DNA from: Marvania coccoides
Lineage: Eukaryota; Chlorophyta; Trebouxiophyceae; Chlorellales; Chlorellaceae
NCBI GenBank assembly: GCA_963854735.1
Contig: OY978100.1
Coordinates: 1,302,001 to 1,366,000 of the forward strand
Length of the DNA: 64,000 bases
Reading direction: 5' to 3'
Both the position numbers and the translations under genes were made by a program. This document shows, piece after piece, positions 44,463 through 56,165 of this stretch; within the stretch, counting starts at the first letter, position 1, and the number at the start of each line of letters is the position of its first letter. The notes under the pieces are model-generated. The model saw nothing but the letters and a program-made list of their open reading frames with translations. It searched no databases and was not told the origin of the DNA.

Positions 44463-47067
44463 TCAAAACATTCGCCGCCTCAGCGCCTCCATCCCTCGGT
44501 GCATCCCCCTCTCCACCGTTTTCTTCACCACAGACGCCACAGCTCCCCCAACCACAGGGTCCACGTGATCAAGAATGCTGCCGCCGCTCAGCCCGCCCAG
44601 CCCGTTGCCGCCCCCAGCCGCCGCCGCCGCCGCCAGGGCGTCCGCGCCCATGATCTGAGGGTGCAGCTTCGCGCACATCTCGTCCAGAGCGTCCACTTTG
44701 TCGGCTTGGTGGTGCGAAAACCCAGCCAGCACCAAAAAGGCGATGAGGTGCAGCGCCAGCGCGTAGAACAGGATTGCGGACCGCGCCACCTTGCTGCCGC
44801 TCACCAGGGCCGACCCCAGCGCGAATGCGGCGCGCTCCTGCAGCGGCATTCCCTTCCGCCGTGCCTCCCGCTCCCGGGAGCGGAAATCGCTGAGCGGGTT
44901 GAGCCGCTCGTCATACTCCTTCATGTAACGCCCCACCACTAAGCTCCCGGCCTCAGGGTCCGCGGCGGAGGCCCGCGGCACGGCACTCGCGCCGCCGCCA
45001 GCGTACGCATTCTTCACATACCGCAGCTGCTCCACCAGCACAAGGTTGTCCGCGCGCGCAGCCGCTACATCCTGCTTGGACTGCGCCACTGCCGCAACCG
45101 CGGCGGCGGCCGCCGCCTCCAGCTCTGCCACCCTTGCCCGCAGCCGGTCGCGCTGCCCGCTCAGCGCTGACACCATCGCCTGGCCATTTTCGTCGCTGAA
45201 AGTGCGCGCCAGCACCCGCGTCTCCGAGTCCTCCGCTTCCAGTCCGCCTAGCGCGTCTGACGACGCCTCCCCGCCCCCGCCGCCGCCAGCCGGCAGCGTC
45301 GTTCTCTCCGCAGCCACAAAATCCTCCTCCAGCCGCGCCACCAGCGCCTTCTGCCGCTCCAGCTCCGCCTCCACCGTCGCCAGCTTTGAGGTGGCCGCTT
45401 CAGCCGCTGCCTGCGCCTCTGCAGACTCCAGACGCACCATCGTCAGCTTGTGCTCAAGATGCCGATTTTTAGCCAACAGGGCGGACTCCAACGAGCCCAC
45501 CGCGTGCCCGTCGCCGCCCCTGGCGTCGGTGTTGAAGTCCTCGCCCAGGGCGTTGTGCACCACCGCGCCCAGCTCCCTGATCTGCTGCCTTGCTTCCTCC
45601 AACTCTTGCCGGGTGGGCCGCCCCGCCAACTCCGCTTCCAGCGCCGCAGCGTGGACCTCCGTGGCCTGCAGTGACGCCTGCAGGCCTGCGATTTTGGTGG
45701 CGGCGGCGGTGCCCGCGTTCTCGGCGCTGCGAGAGGCCGCCGCCAGCTCCGATTGCAGGCGAGTGGTGACGTCACGCTGCGTGCGCAGCTCCTCCCGCAT
45801 GGCCACCACCGCGGCGGTGTCTGCATCCTCGTGCGCACCGCCTCCCGCAGCGCCCCCCCCTCCGCCATTCTCCTCTCTGCCCACCTTCTCGAGCAACGCA
45901 TCCCGCTCCCTGGCGAGCAGCGCCAGCCGCTCCTGAGCGCGCTCCACCTCGATGGCAGCCAGCTCAGCCTCGGCGCGCGCCGCCTCTGCCGCCTCCTGCC
46001 CCTTCTCCTGCATGCTGAACAGCTGGCCTTGCGTAGACTGGTGCATGCGGCGCATCGCCTCCAGCGCAGCTTCGGCCCGCCCCAGCTCCGCCTCCAGCCG
46101 CTCCTCGCGCGCCCGAGCCTCGTCCACGCTGCGGGCCTCCAGCTCCGCAGCTGCCGCCCGCCTGGCGGCCTCCACTTCGTTTTCTTTGGCCGCCACATCC
46201 CCTTCCAACGATCGAATTTTTTCTTCAAGGCGGCGAATGGTCAGGTCCTGGTTTTTTAGCTCCTTGGACTCGGCCTTGTACTCCGCCAGCTCCTGTGCGG
46301 TCTTGGCGGTCTGGGCCTCCAGATCGGCGGCCCGAGACTTGATTTCCTGCAATAATAATTGCAAAGGGAGAAGAATTAAAAATTTCAAATTCTACTGTAT
46401 TGCTTATGCACAGAAACGACTAATACCCAAAATATCATAAATTACGCTTCCTATATCCACATATATGTGATAGTGCAGTCAATTTCTAACTCACGAGGCC
46501 TTCTGCGATGGCGGGGGTAGGGTCAGGTGCTTCGTAAACGCGCTTGAAGACCTCGAGGAAGGCGCCCTCCCCCAGCTTTGCGCGCGTGGTGAGGGAGTCG
46601 ACCTCCTCCTGGTAGGCCTTGAGCAGCGGGCCCAGCTGCTTGAACAGCTCAGGGGGTACCGAGCGCTTGAACTCTGAGTTGTTATAAAAATAAAGAAAGG
46701 AAGTAGTTGGTTGGTTACTTTCTGTTGACGTAAAGAAAATTCGTTCGAAAGTACGCAGGGGGTGCAATGGGCATTTCTACAAATTTTACTTGCCTTTAGT
46801 TTTCTCTGCCAGCTGCTTGCGAGACTTGACCGAAGATTCCTGGCTCTCGGCGATGGCCATGCCTTTTTCATCCAGCTTGCCTCGCAGAGCCTCCAAGTCG
46901 AACTCTGCAGGGAAAAGGGGAGGATGGAGACGTGAGTCGGGGGCGGTGAAAATTGAACAGCCTTTGCGGGGGGGGGCCTGACGGATCCGATGCATACCTT
47001 TCCAGTAGTTATACACCGCTGCCAATGGCACGACCGGCTGGTCGCTGAAAGCAGGCTCTCCCGCCAT
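44463..47067 (-). CDS. CASP: CASP, C-terminally anchored Golgi coiled-coil protein
   Basis: Exons 47067-46998, 46904-46794, 46673-46495 and 46346-44463 give 747 aa. The N-terminal block is diagnostic: AAVYNYWKEFDLEALRGKLD, IAESQESSVKSRKQLAEKTK, AYQEEVDSLTTRAKLGE and VYEAPDPTPAIAEGL, as in plant and animal CASP. A long coiled coil follows. Near the C-terminus one membrane anchor (SAILFYALALHLIAFLVLAGF, about 642-662) sits after FRSREREARRKGMPLQERAA. Unlike most CASP proteins, about 80 residues follow the anchor, including a Gly/Ala-rich stretch. CASP tethers vesicles in intra-Golgi transport. Intron 2 has a GC donor (AAAG|GCAAGT). Confidence 0.93.
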
Positions 47068-47726
47068 AGAGTGTTCACAATCTGAAATTATATGTCTATA
47101 AAAAGGGGATTATGAATGTAACCTGCTTGCCGATGGTTCAGCAGCAGATAACTCAGCTGCAATCAGTATTTTGGATTCAAATGTCTTGTAAATTGTTCCA
47201 CTCCTGATTGAGGGGCAACATGAATGTGCCTAAAATTCCCAGAATTTCAACGCTTGGCTTTCAATAATCTAGATAAATCAGGCGTGTACAAACACTTGTA
47301 ATTTTGATTGGTACAAAAAACAAAAAAAGTCTCATGGTGTGGAGAACAGGTGGGAGAGTTTTTTCTTCTTTTTTCTTGTTCTCCATTCCTAAACAGCAGT
47401 CCCCCAGAAAGCATATCAGAAGTTGTGGAAGCTGCCATGCAGCACAGCTCTCTCATCCCCAAACGTGTTTCTCTTCTCACAACCAAGCCGACCGTTGACT
47501 GTTATTTACCAAAATTAACTGTCAGAAAAAACTTTTGAGGCATACAAGTACTAAAAAATATAACCGAGGGACCGAGAGAAAGAAAAAAATACCGAGGCAC
47601 ACTTGAAATTCATTAGTTACGGTATGAGGAGGCAAAAAAAAAAATGTTTACTTCAAAACTGCGATGATGAAATGCTGGTCTTGCCGCTGAATTCCTTCAC
47701 TCCGACTGTCTGTCAATTATGTAAGG
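47068..47726. other. Intergenic region between CASP and DUF506
   Basis: AT-rich, with no supported gene. Short plus frames at 47304-47538 and 47603-47788 have no similarity. Confidence 0.4.
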
Positions 47727-49216
47727 TTACCGCCGGGCACGCAAGTCGCCGCTGCTGTCTTTTCGCCGTATTCCCGGCATGCTGTTGAGTCCCTTCGCCA
47801 ACAGCGATACCATCTTGCCCCGTCGCTTGGGGCCCTCGCTGGAGGCCATGGACTGGGCGCCTGCTGACGGGGTGGGCGAGGATTTGCCCTGCAGGTCTAC
47901 GCTGGATGCCAGGGGGTGAGACGGTGACGGCGTTTCTTTAATTGTGGCCAGGTCTGACCACCCTCCTGACCTCACTCGCGCCATGGTTTCCATGCCCATT
48001 CCATTGCTGCAGGATGAAGGAGAAGGGGGCGGGGTAGAAGAGGAATCAATAAAAGAAGCGCAAACCGATTTTTTCCCCTCCCCAAAGCAATGTTTTTGCT
48101 CAACCATTGCTGTGCTAATGATAACCTAAATAATTGCATAATTTCGTTGATAAACTGACCTGGGGGCTGCTGCAGGGTCGCCTCGGTCGTTCACCGTCAA
48201 GCGCCCCGCTGCCGCCAACAGAAACGGGTCTGGCGGCGGCGGGCCCGCGCCCCTGCTCGCGCTCCCAGCCCCCGCCACGTCAAACCAGCGGCTGAGCATC
48301 GCGCCCGACCGCCGCCACGGCGGCAGCGGCAGCTGCTGCTCCGCGTACACTTCGGCGATTTCCCGACACAGCAGCTCCGCCAGCGTCTGCAGCCGCAGCG
48401 GACTGCCCACAAACTCCGCCTGCAGCACGTTTATCGCACCCTCGTACGCCGCCGACGGCTGCCCTATTCGAAACTGGTCCTTAAACTGGGGATCCACCAG
48501 GCAGTAGTGCGCCGACCTGCCATCGGTGAAACCGGTGCACACTATGAAGGAATGCCGAAGTTTATCCAGGCAGGCGGCGTCCGAGGAGGAGCTGACGCTC
48601 ACGTGGTCGCCCCCCGCCGCCGCCGCGGGGTCGTTGTACTGCAGCGAGCAAGCGTAGCCCAGTTTGAGGAGCTCGCCGGCGAGGCGGGGCAAATCGACGT
48701 CGCCGTCAGGGCTGGAGCAGCCACCGCGCTGGGCCTGGACCTGGTGCAGCAGGTCCATTTCGAAGCCGGCTACCGGGCGCGCCAGGTAGGCGATGCGCTG
48801 CAGCTTGGCCTCCAGTTCGATTGCCGCAGCATGGGCCATTCGGTCTTCGATAGAGATCCGTGCTGGGCCGCGCTGGGAGAGCTCCAGGTCGAAGAGCGCG
48901 GAGTGGGTGGAGGAGTCTTTGCCCACCGAGTAGTCAGCATCCTGCGATTATTTCAATCAATTTATAGATCGAGTGGGAGAAAAATGATAAGAGGCAATTA
49001 TTATCGGAATACAATTCATTTCCAGGTCCAGTTCATTAGGGATTTGTTGAGAATTGCTGCGATGATGAAGAAAGAGAACAGTAAGCGCACCGTGTAGCGC
49101 CTGCCCCGCCTGCTACTGCCATCCTCTGAGTACTGGCGGCGGCGGCTGCGGCGGAAGAGGTTGTCGAAGAAACCGCCGCCCGCGAGCTTCTTGACGACTG
49201 CCGGGGGGGAAGCCAT
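47727..49216 (-). CDS. DUF506 (PDDEXK-like) plant-type protein of unknown function
   Basis: Exons 49216-49091, 48941-48160 and 48006-47727 give 395 aa. The DUF506 signature is clear: YCLVDPQFKDQFRIGQP, EFVGSPLRLQTLAELLCREI, and LPLPPWRRSGAMLSRWF. This family is found in plants and algae and is distantly related to PD-(D/E)XK nucleases, but its activity is not established; expression in plants responds to stress and phosphate. N-terminal residues are basic (FFDNLFRRSRRRQYS), and the C-terminus is Ser/Pro-rich and basic. Divergent from the ATP synthase g gene. Confidence 0.9.
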
Positions 49217-49810
49217 GTCAGATGGAGGGCATCGTGGGGGGCACTACGGGGTGTTTTCGGTGAGAGGTCTCCAGTAGAAGCGAGAGAGGGGAGGAGGTTG
49301 TATATCCACCGTCACAAATTGAAGGGAAAAAAAGAGAAACCGAAGCAGGGGGGGGCAGTGGTCGACCACAAAAGCGTAAAATAGACGAGGAATGGGTTGG
49401 CAACGCCGTTTTCAAAGAATGGCGTGAGAAAATATAGAACGGGTCCCCTCAGGTGCAAAAGGCGAGAGCGTTTGCCAATTCCATGCGCTGTGCGCGGCAA
49501 TGCGGCAACCAAATGGCTGATTATTACAAAAATGATTATTACAAAATTACTGGTGCTCTCTTTTGGGGGAAAAAGCTCGTGCAAAAAAACTCTTGATTTT
49601 CTTCCAGCGGTCGGCGATCTTCGCGTTTCTTGGGCGGATAGGTCATCCATTAATCGATTTCACAAAATTAAAAGTGTGTCCAGCCTGCGCCTTGGCCTGA
49701 CGCCTCGCAGGTCTATCACTCAGCCCCTTCAATTTCTCCCAATTTTGCACATAACCCCTTGACAAAACCTCAATCAAAGGGCTGGTTGGCAGTGCAGTTT
49801 CCTCGCAGCC
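49217..49810. other. Divergent intergenic region, DUF506 / ATP synthase g
   Basis: A 594-nt spacer holding both promoters. A minus-strand frame at 49312-49650 has no similarity and is not called. Confidence 0.4.
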
Positions 49811-50466
49811 ATGTCTCAACTGAACAAAATAACGCAGCTATTGGGAAAGGCTTCCAAAGCTGCCGAACCCATTTACAACACTTTGCGTTCGCAGACCGTG
49901 AGGCAGTATGATAATTTGATGGCCGGCGGTACGGAATATGTGGTGAAGGATAAAGCTGCGGCCGACAAGCTCTTGAAGCAGTGGTTTTACACCAACATGG
50001 CCAAGTAAGTGTTTTTTGGGGGGGAGCGGGCGGTCAACCCACCTTGCCTTCTCTATTTTCTAGGAAACGCTCTCGTTATTCCCACTCACATCGCCTCTTT
50101 TTTGGTTTCTCTGCTGCAGAGTGCCTGTCACCATTGCGGAGGCGAAGCAAGAGGCCGGCGTCCTGCGCAGCCGGCTGGCAAACTTTCGCGAGCTGCCAGT
50201 GACAGAGGTGAGAGAGAGAGAGAGAGCCAGGGGTCCAGGGGCAGCAGCAGATTATTGGGCGTGCAGGCTTTTCTCCTAGAGGTTCAATTGCGGTTTGGGG
50301 CAATACGGTTGGGGCAATGGAACAGATTCTAACCACTGCTGTTTCCATGGCTGAATCTCTCTTGCAGATGGCCACATACGTTGGCTTTGGAGCGGAATTG
50401 TACGCCTGGTTCTGCATCGGTGAGATTGTGGGCAGGGGCGGCTCCATTGCGGGCTACAGCGTTTGA
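49811..50466 (+). CDS. ATP20: Mitochondrial F1Fo-ATP synthase subunit g
   Basis: Exons 49811-50004, 50120-50207 and 50368-50466 give 126 aa. Subunit g is a small membrane protein of the Fo part that helps dimerise ATP synthase. The order of segments fits the family: a helical N-terminus (MSQLNKITQLLGKASKAAEP), a central ELPVTEMATYVGFGAELYA, and a single membrane helix with the GxxxG-type WFCIGEIVGRGG near the C-terminus. Yeast subunit g also places a GxxxG motif in its membrane helix. The gene symbol follows yeast. Confidence 0.85.
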
Positions 50467-50754
50467 GTGGCGGCAGAGGCAGAGCGATATGTGCTCGCTG
50501 GCGGCAATATTGCATTTAGATTGGGTAGATTGTGTAACTAACTGAGGTGTAACGACGTAGCTGGACGAGTATAAAGTTACAACTTGTTAGAGAACAAAAG
50601 AGGAAATTGATTTTCAGACATCCTCCGAAAAATGTACAGCAAAAGCAAAATAGGAAAGGCAGCAAAATGGGCAAACGCGTATACAGAACCGCCCAACAAA
50701 TAAACTAGGGAGTAGATGAAACGTCATATATTTCAGAATTCCAACTCTTGATTT
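50467..50754. other. Convergent intergenic region
   Basis: A 288-nt AT-rich spacer between ATP synthase g and the microprotein gene. Nothing seen. Confidence 0.4.
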
Positions 50755-50996
50755 TCAGCCGCTTCCCTTGGGCGAAGGCGAGGTCTTGCGCGGCCGCCGC
50801 TTGGTGTTTGTGATGATGTGTGCCAGATCCTCCTGCGAACCGGAACGAAACGACAGAGAATTAGATGGATGGTCCAAGATAGATCAACCAGAGATGAAAC
50901 TCTTTCCACGCAAGTCTTCCTCACCTCTATTTCCTGCTGCAGCAAGACCAAGTTGTAGAACGGCCGCCTGTAGGGGAAGGCCGCGATAATTGGCAT
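50755..50996 (-). CDS. Putative 49-residue protein (two exons)
   Basis: Exons 50996-50925 and 50832-50755 join in phase 0 to give 49 aa: MPIIAAFPYRRPFYNLVLLQ, then QEIEEDLAHIITN and a basic tail (TKRRPRKTSPSPKGSG). Both splice sites are good (GAG|GTGAGG and ttcgcag|GAGG) and exon codon use matches neighbouring genes, while the intron is AT-rich. Predominantly one helix with a basic C-terminus. No family recognised. It is divergent from FAM98 over 302 nt. It could be the 3' part of a larger gene, but no upstream exon was found. Confidence 0.45.
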
Positions 50997-51298
50997 TTTG
51001 AAGGAGGGCTCGGGTCGTCAAATGCCGGCGAAAAAAGAGAGTGTCTGTTGTTTGAGGCTGTGGACTTGGGGGAGCGGCGGGTGGCGCGGAAGTACTTGCT
51101 AACAATATGCAGAATAAAAAATAATGCAGAGAGAGAGACTCTCTTTGCCTCTCGGGCCGGTTTCTATTTCTCAAATTTTTTGACCGAACTCTTATTGTTG
51201 TCTCGCTTTTGCAAATTAAAACAACTCCTAGTGTCGCCGCATACTCTTACGCCAGCGCCGTAACCCACAGATCGTGTTTTTTTTTTGTGGTATTTAAA
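50997..51298. promoter_or_regulatory. Divergent promoter region, microprotein / FAM98
   Basis: 302 nt between opposite start codons. It should contain both promoters if the microprotein gene is real. No core motif identified. Confidence 0.3.
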
Positions 51299-52498
51299 AT
51301 GGCTTTGGACGATGAACGGGCTGCAGACTTGCGGGAACGGATTGAAGAACTAGGGTATGTTTTTGCATTTCCCAATTGATTGCCATCGCACCCATATGCG
51401 TTCAACTCTGCCCTCATCTTCCACTCATTTTTTAGGATGGGCGACGGCTTGGTGGAAGACGATCTCCTGGGCGGCGCCCCTCGCGAGCCCCTGCGCTCCT
51501 GCTGCATCCAGCTGGTGCGAAAACTATGGGGGGTGCTACACCGCGCCGGGGACCCGGCCGTAGACCTCGCGGCGGTGCGTTCAGTGGCGGTGGCAGTTCA
51601 AGACGCTGCCAACACCGATGCAGCAGCCAGAGAACACTTGGACCGCGCCCTGGGGCAGGTGGTGGCCGCTGTGGGAGGGGTGTTGCCGGCGGAGGGGCAG
51701 GCGGTGCCGCGGCTGGACGCTTTAGAGGCGATAGTTGGGGCGGTGCAGGCGGCGGCAATGCTGGAGGCCCAAGAGGAGGCAGCTGCGCCTGATGAGATGG
51801 CATGCGACGACCCCGACACCCTCCAGATGTCCAGCGCGCTGCAGAGCGCGGCTCAGACGGCGGGAGCGGCGCTGCGGCGGAATGGCAGCGGCATGGAGGC
51901 AGCAACTGCTGTAGCAGACGCAGTGGATGCGCTGCTGGCGCGCCTCCCCCCAGGGTTCTTCGAGGCCATCATCCCCGCAGGCATCCTGTCCGACCCGCAG
52001 GCCGCCAAGCTGGCGGAAGTCAACGAGGCGCTTCACGCTGAGACGGCGCTGCGCCGTCGAATGCTCATCGAGCGCGCCACCGTCACGCTGCAGTCGTTCT
52101 CATGGTCGCGCCGCCTGGATGTGGCGTCCGGCTCGAAGGCGGCCGCCGAAGCGGCGGCAAAGGCAGCCCTGTGCGGCATGTCTCCCACGCCTCGAGTGTC
52201 GGTTGCTGACGTCTTTACTGCCACCCTGGGGGACGTCCTCTCCCTCACCGAGCGCGCCACAAGCACCGCCGCGGGGCCCGACGCCCCGCGCTCCCGCGTG
52301 AAGAACGTGCTGATAGGCAGCGTGCCGGACCGAGGGGGGCGCACCGCCGCCAGAAGGAAGGCAGACATGCCGGAGTGGAGCGCCCGAAAGGTGACAGCGG
52401 GAGGGGCAGGGGGAGGGCGAGGGGGTGGCAAAGGCCGGGGAGGGGGCAAAGCGAAGGGAGGAGGCGGAGGGGCCCCGTCGAAAAAGGCCAAGACATGA
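51299..52498 (+). CDS. FAM98: FAM98-like protein (tRNA-ligase-complex associated family)
   Basis: Exons 51299-51354 and 51436-52498 give 372 aa. The first exon (MALDDERAADLRERIEELG) starts the N-terminal calponin-like helix bundle. Diagnostic segments are LRRRMLIERATVTLQSFSWS, matching the FAM98 KRLDVTVQSFGWS block, and VLIGSVPDRGGR with MPEWSARK, matching the LMGRVPDRGGRP..MPPWQKR block. The C-terminus is Gly/Lys/Arg-rich (GGGRGGGKGRGGGKAKG), as in animal FAM98 proteins, which act with DDX1 and RTCB in tRNA splicing and RNA transport. Convergent with MRT4 (179 nt). Confidence 0.82.
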
Positions 52499-52677
52499 AT
52501 TTGAACGTTTTTCTATTTTTACGGAAAAACGGAAGCAATTATCTCGTTTTTCTGTTGTTGGTGTTGGCGTTGCATCATTGTAACTTGAAAAAAACAAACT
52601 TCGCTTACAAAAAGAAACCAAGATTAAATAGATTATCGAATCCTGCTTCATTTTTCATGCATTTTGCTGCCATTTTT

Positions 52678-53602
52678 TCAGTCGCTGAACTCTGCGTCAT
52701 CGCCGTCGCTTCCTTCCGCGCCCGCAGCCTCCGCTAGCGTCGTGTACTCGTCGTTCTCCCACACCCCCAGCACCTGCATCGTGAACGCCGCCATCTTCAC
52801 CCCAAACACCCGCAGCAGCGCTGCCTGGTTGGGTGCCAGCGTCTGCCCAGCGGCGCACACATCGTAGTCGCTCACCAGCTCAACCACGCCCTTCACCAGC
52901 CGAGTGGGCATGCCGTGCTGCCGCAGAGTGGGCTCCAGGGTGTGGGCAATGGGCAAGTCGTACTGCAGCACGGGCCCAGCCGGCAGAGAAAAGTCCTCGG
53001 TGGCCTGAGTCCCGGCCCTGGCGAAATCGAGAACTTCAAAGGTGTTGATGGTGGCCTCGACCTCCTCCCGCGGGAGGCTGGTGAACAGCAGCCCCACGCT
53101 GCCCTTGATGTGTTCGGAGAGGTGGCTGAGGTTGGGGCGGGCCTCGTCTGCTGCGTCGGAGCCAAGCGCCACCCGAAGCACCTTGTTGGAGCCCAGGCAG
53201 AACCGGCTGGACCCCCGCAGCTTCTCCCGCAGGTCCTTGAACTTGTCGTTTCTGAAGTTTTCGTACTCGATGAGGTATATGGAGGGGTACCTGTGGAGGG
53301 AAGAGGGGCAGAAGAATGAGAGCGGTGGTGGAATTTTGAAATTCATATTGGTGTGGGGAGGATGGGAGGGGTCTGCTGGCTGGCTCACTCTTCAACGTAA
53401 TTTTTTATTTGTTCAATCAGGCCGCCCTTCCACTCCTTGGTCTTCTTCTTCACTTTTGTCAATGAGACTGCAATGTGGGGGAGGAGAGGGAGGGGTCAGG
53501 GCTTGCATACATATTTAAATGCAATGTATGTATATTTGGGGGTATTATTCAGCAGTCCATTCGTTGAAACTGACCAACTTTATTGCGTTTTGATTTCGGC
53601 AT
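52678..53602 (-). CDS. MRT4: Ribosome assembly factor MRT4 (P0-like)
   Basis: Exons 53602-53575, 53467-53389 and 53290-52678 give 239 aa. MRT4 occupies the P0 site on pre-60S particles and is later replaced by stalk protein P0. Family segments: MPKSKRNKVVSLTKVKKK, YPSIYLIEYENFRNDKFKDL, RFCLGSNKVLRVALG, GSVGLLFTSLPREEV, RQHGMPTRLVKGVVEL and VCAAGQTLAPNQAALLRVFG. The acidic tail (GSDGDDAEFSD) is short, as expected for MRT4 rather than P0, which has a long stalk-binding tail. The tiny first exon (28 nt) joins in phase 1. Confidence 0.95.
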
Positions 53603-54242
53603 GGCTGCAAAACAAGGTATTTGTTTAATTTACGATGCTTGGTTAAGTAATATACAATGTTAATACTTTTTAATATGCTTTGCTTGATTTAAATTAACTT
53701 TCTATGCACAATATTCTCAGCCGCCGTGAGTTGGCTGCTGAGACGAATACCACGCTGAAGTCAAAGTTTGAGACAACTTTCGCTGGTCTCCTTGGTGCAG
53801 ATTGCCGCGAGGGTGCAGGACTGCTGCCACACCAGCTCAGCCAGAAGCTCTTTCCCTTGTAAAATCATCAGCAGGCGGCGATAGCAGGAACCCCGCTCAT
53901 TCATGAGCGCAGCTCCCCAACGCTCTCTCTCCTCATTCTCTGGACGTCTCAAGGATTTCCGGTAACATGTAGATCAATCGCAGTAATGTTCGGTCAACGT
54001 TAATAAATCACCACAGCTTGCAGGTTAAAAAACCCAAAGCGGCGGCCACAAAATGAGAGAAGCATACAAAGAGAGGGAAAGCAAGCGAGTTGGGACAAAT
54101 GCTTGAGTTTAATCGTATCGACGGTTAAGTCGGTCTGTCCAAATGAAAAAAAGGGATAAAAGAAATAAATCTCTGAAGAGAAAACAGTGCAAGCAACCAA
54201 GATCCTTCGATCCATCCATCAACCGAAAAGCTTAATATTTAA
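53603..54242. other. Intergenic region, MRT4 to the anchored protein
   Basis: A minus-strand frame ending at 53761 (MNERGSCYRRLLMILQGKEL onward) is more GC-rich than its surroundings but has no recognisable similarity or clear splice partner. It is left uncalled. Confidence 0.35.
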
Positions 54243-54932
54243 TCACCACTTGAACTTTTTCGCGGGGGCGACCTTCACCGGCGCAGGCTCCGGCTTCTTG
54301 CTGCCCTTGGCGAACACAAGGGCTGCCACCACGGCGGCCACGCCCACCAGCGCGCCAATCACGGCCTTGCCAGCACCGCCCTCGGTTTTCGGGGCGACGG
54401 CCTCCACGACGGCCTCCACAGGCTTGGGCGCCTCCTCCACGGCGGTCTCAACCGCGGCGGCAGCCTCTTTGCCCATGCGGGACACCTCGGCCTTGACCTC
54501 CTCCACTGCTTTGACAGGGGCGGCGGGGGGCTTGGGCAGGTCAGAAGGGACGGCTGCTGCCACGGTCTCCTTGACCTCGACGGCAGCGGACTCGACGGCA
54601 ACAGGGGCGGCGGCGGCGGACTCGGCGGCCTTGTCGGCCATGGCGGCCAGGTTGGTGGCAGAAGAAGAGGTGGAGCGGGGCGTCACAATGTTCTGAAAGG
54701 AGGAAAGGAGAAAAAGATAGCGAGGGATAGTACGGGGTACATTTGGAGAGGTGCGAATCAGAGGAGCGTTAATTGGTAGAGGATGAGAGGGGGGCGAGGG
54801 GGGGATTGCAGCATTCTGGCAGCCCACCTTGAACGTCGAAGCAATTTTTTTGGACAGGCTCTTCTTCTTGTCCAGAGTCGCCGCCGATGCCTTGTCCAGG
54901 TCAAGCGCGGGGATGATTGGCTGTGCGGGCAT
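54243..54932 (-). CDS. Ala/Val/Pro/Glu-rich protein with a C-terminal membrane anchor, unknown
   Basis: Exons 54932-54828 and 54692-54243 give 184 aa. The N-terminus (MPAQPIIPALDLDKASAATL, then KKKSLSKKIASTFK) is basic and could target an organelle. The middle is a low-complexity Ala/Val/Glu/Lys helix (ADKAAESAAAAPVAVESAA), and the end has one hydrophobic helix (AVIGALVGVAAVVAALVFA) followed by a basic tail (KGSKKPEPAPVKVAPAKKF). Topology suggests a tail-anchored or single-pass organelle membrane protein. No family recognised. Confidence 0.65.
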   Translation of the reverse strand: MPAQPIIPALDLDKASAATLDKKKSLSKKIASTFKVGCQNAAIPPSPPSHPLPINAPLIRTSPNVPRTIPRYLFLLSSFQNIVTPRSTSSSATNLAAMADKAAESAAAAPVAVESAAVEVKETVAAAVPSDLPKPPAAPVKAVEEVKAEVSRMGKEAAAAVETAVEEAPKPVEAVVEAVAPKTEGGAGKAVIGALVGVAAVVAALVFAKGSKKPEPAPVKVAPAKKFKW

Positions 54933-56165
54933 TTTAAAGATTTTAGTGCTGCGTGTGGGGACGAAGGGAAAAAAGGAGCAAGATTAATTTTATGTTTTGT
55001 TAAGCAGCAAAGCGAGGCCTGCCGCGGTCTTGGCCGCTTCATAATATCTGACAATTTCACTGCGATATCGTAGCTGGCATTTTCGATTTCACGAGATTTT
55101 TTTAGCGAAGCACTCGGCGATAACTCTCTCACCCTTTTTAAAGGAACACAGGTGAGACCAATCGGCAGAGATGTAAGGACTAAATTAAAATATGGTTTAA
55201 ATAGGAAGAATAGACGACGCAGCTGCGGCCAAAAAGAAGCATCGCGAGTGTTAAAATTTTGAATTTCCCCCACAGTTTCTTTTCATTCTCCCCCCTGCAG
55301 GACGCAGCTGTGTGGTTGTTTTCATGTGCCCAATAAGCACCGAGGATAATTAAGCTCAGTCTTATTTCTCAACAGAAATAAGATTTAAATATGTATAAAA
55401 TTGAGTTTTTACACTCGATATTTTTTACATCTTCACGGAGACTGGAAACACCGTGGGGCTCGCGTTGAGCTCGAACCTGGCCGAAAAACTAGCCAGATCT
55501 GGAAGATCTACCTAGGATGTCGGCCGTCGGCACCATCCTGCGCCCTCCGTCTTCCGAGAGCTGTCTACGCCTGGACGTTAAATGGCGTGGGGCGGCAGTG
55601 CGGCTGGCGCTCGAACCTGCCGACATACTAGCAGCGGGCGGCGTGGAGGTTAGCGATCGGCGCAATGGGCATCCAGGGCGAGAGCTGCGGCTGGCATTTG
55701 GGCGGAGCTACGGCTGGCGTTCAGCGATCGGCGGTGATGCGGCTGGTGACCGGCGTTGATGACCTGCATGCATTTGCCTTTTATAGGGGCGATTTATCGC
55801 CCCTTTAGTCACCCCTTTGGGGTCTTTGTTTTGTTTTGTTTAAAGAGACCCCAGAGGGAGGGCGCCTATAGTAGGTGCACAGTTCCTACTCGAAAAGGTT
55901 TCCCTCATCCAGGTGTTGAATCCCTCCCCGCTAGATGTTTACAGCATGCAGACACAGGTTGGTTGGAAAACGCAAGCCATTACCACGATCTTTTTTGCGA
56001 AGGGAAATAGGGGGCGGAGATGGCAACTTTATATTTATAGACGGCGTCACGAAAAACAAGGTTTATACATGCATACACACAATACAATAGCAAAGCAAAC
56101 AGGCAGCACGATACAAAAAAAACAGAGAAGAAAAGCTGGATACGATATAACCAAAATTTATACGA
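54933..56165. other. Intergenic region with a GC-rich island
   Basis: It includes a dispersed repeat at 55321-55370 and a GC-rich island at about 55440-55760 whose sequence repeats GCGGCTGGC and GATCGGC-type words. The open frames in the island have no similarity. No gene called. Confidence 0.4.
55321..55370. repeat. Dispersed repeat (TGCCCAATAAGCACCGAGG type), copy 1
   Basis: Nearly identical over about 45 nt to 62592-62642, with a shorter match at 56771-56787. Confidence 0.75.

Noticed and set aside
49312..49650. 112-codon minus-strand frame with a hydrophobic stretch
   Set aside because: Lies in the divergent promoter region, is AT-rich and has no similarity.
53761..53952. GC-rich minus-strand frame ending TSESCLKL
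   Set aside because: Could be a small exon, but no start context, splice partner or known family was found.
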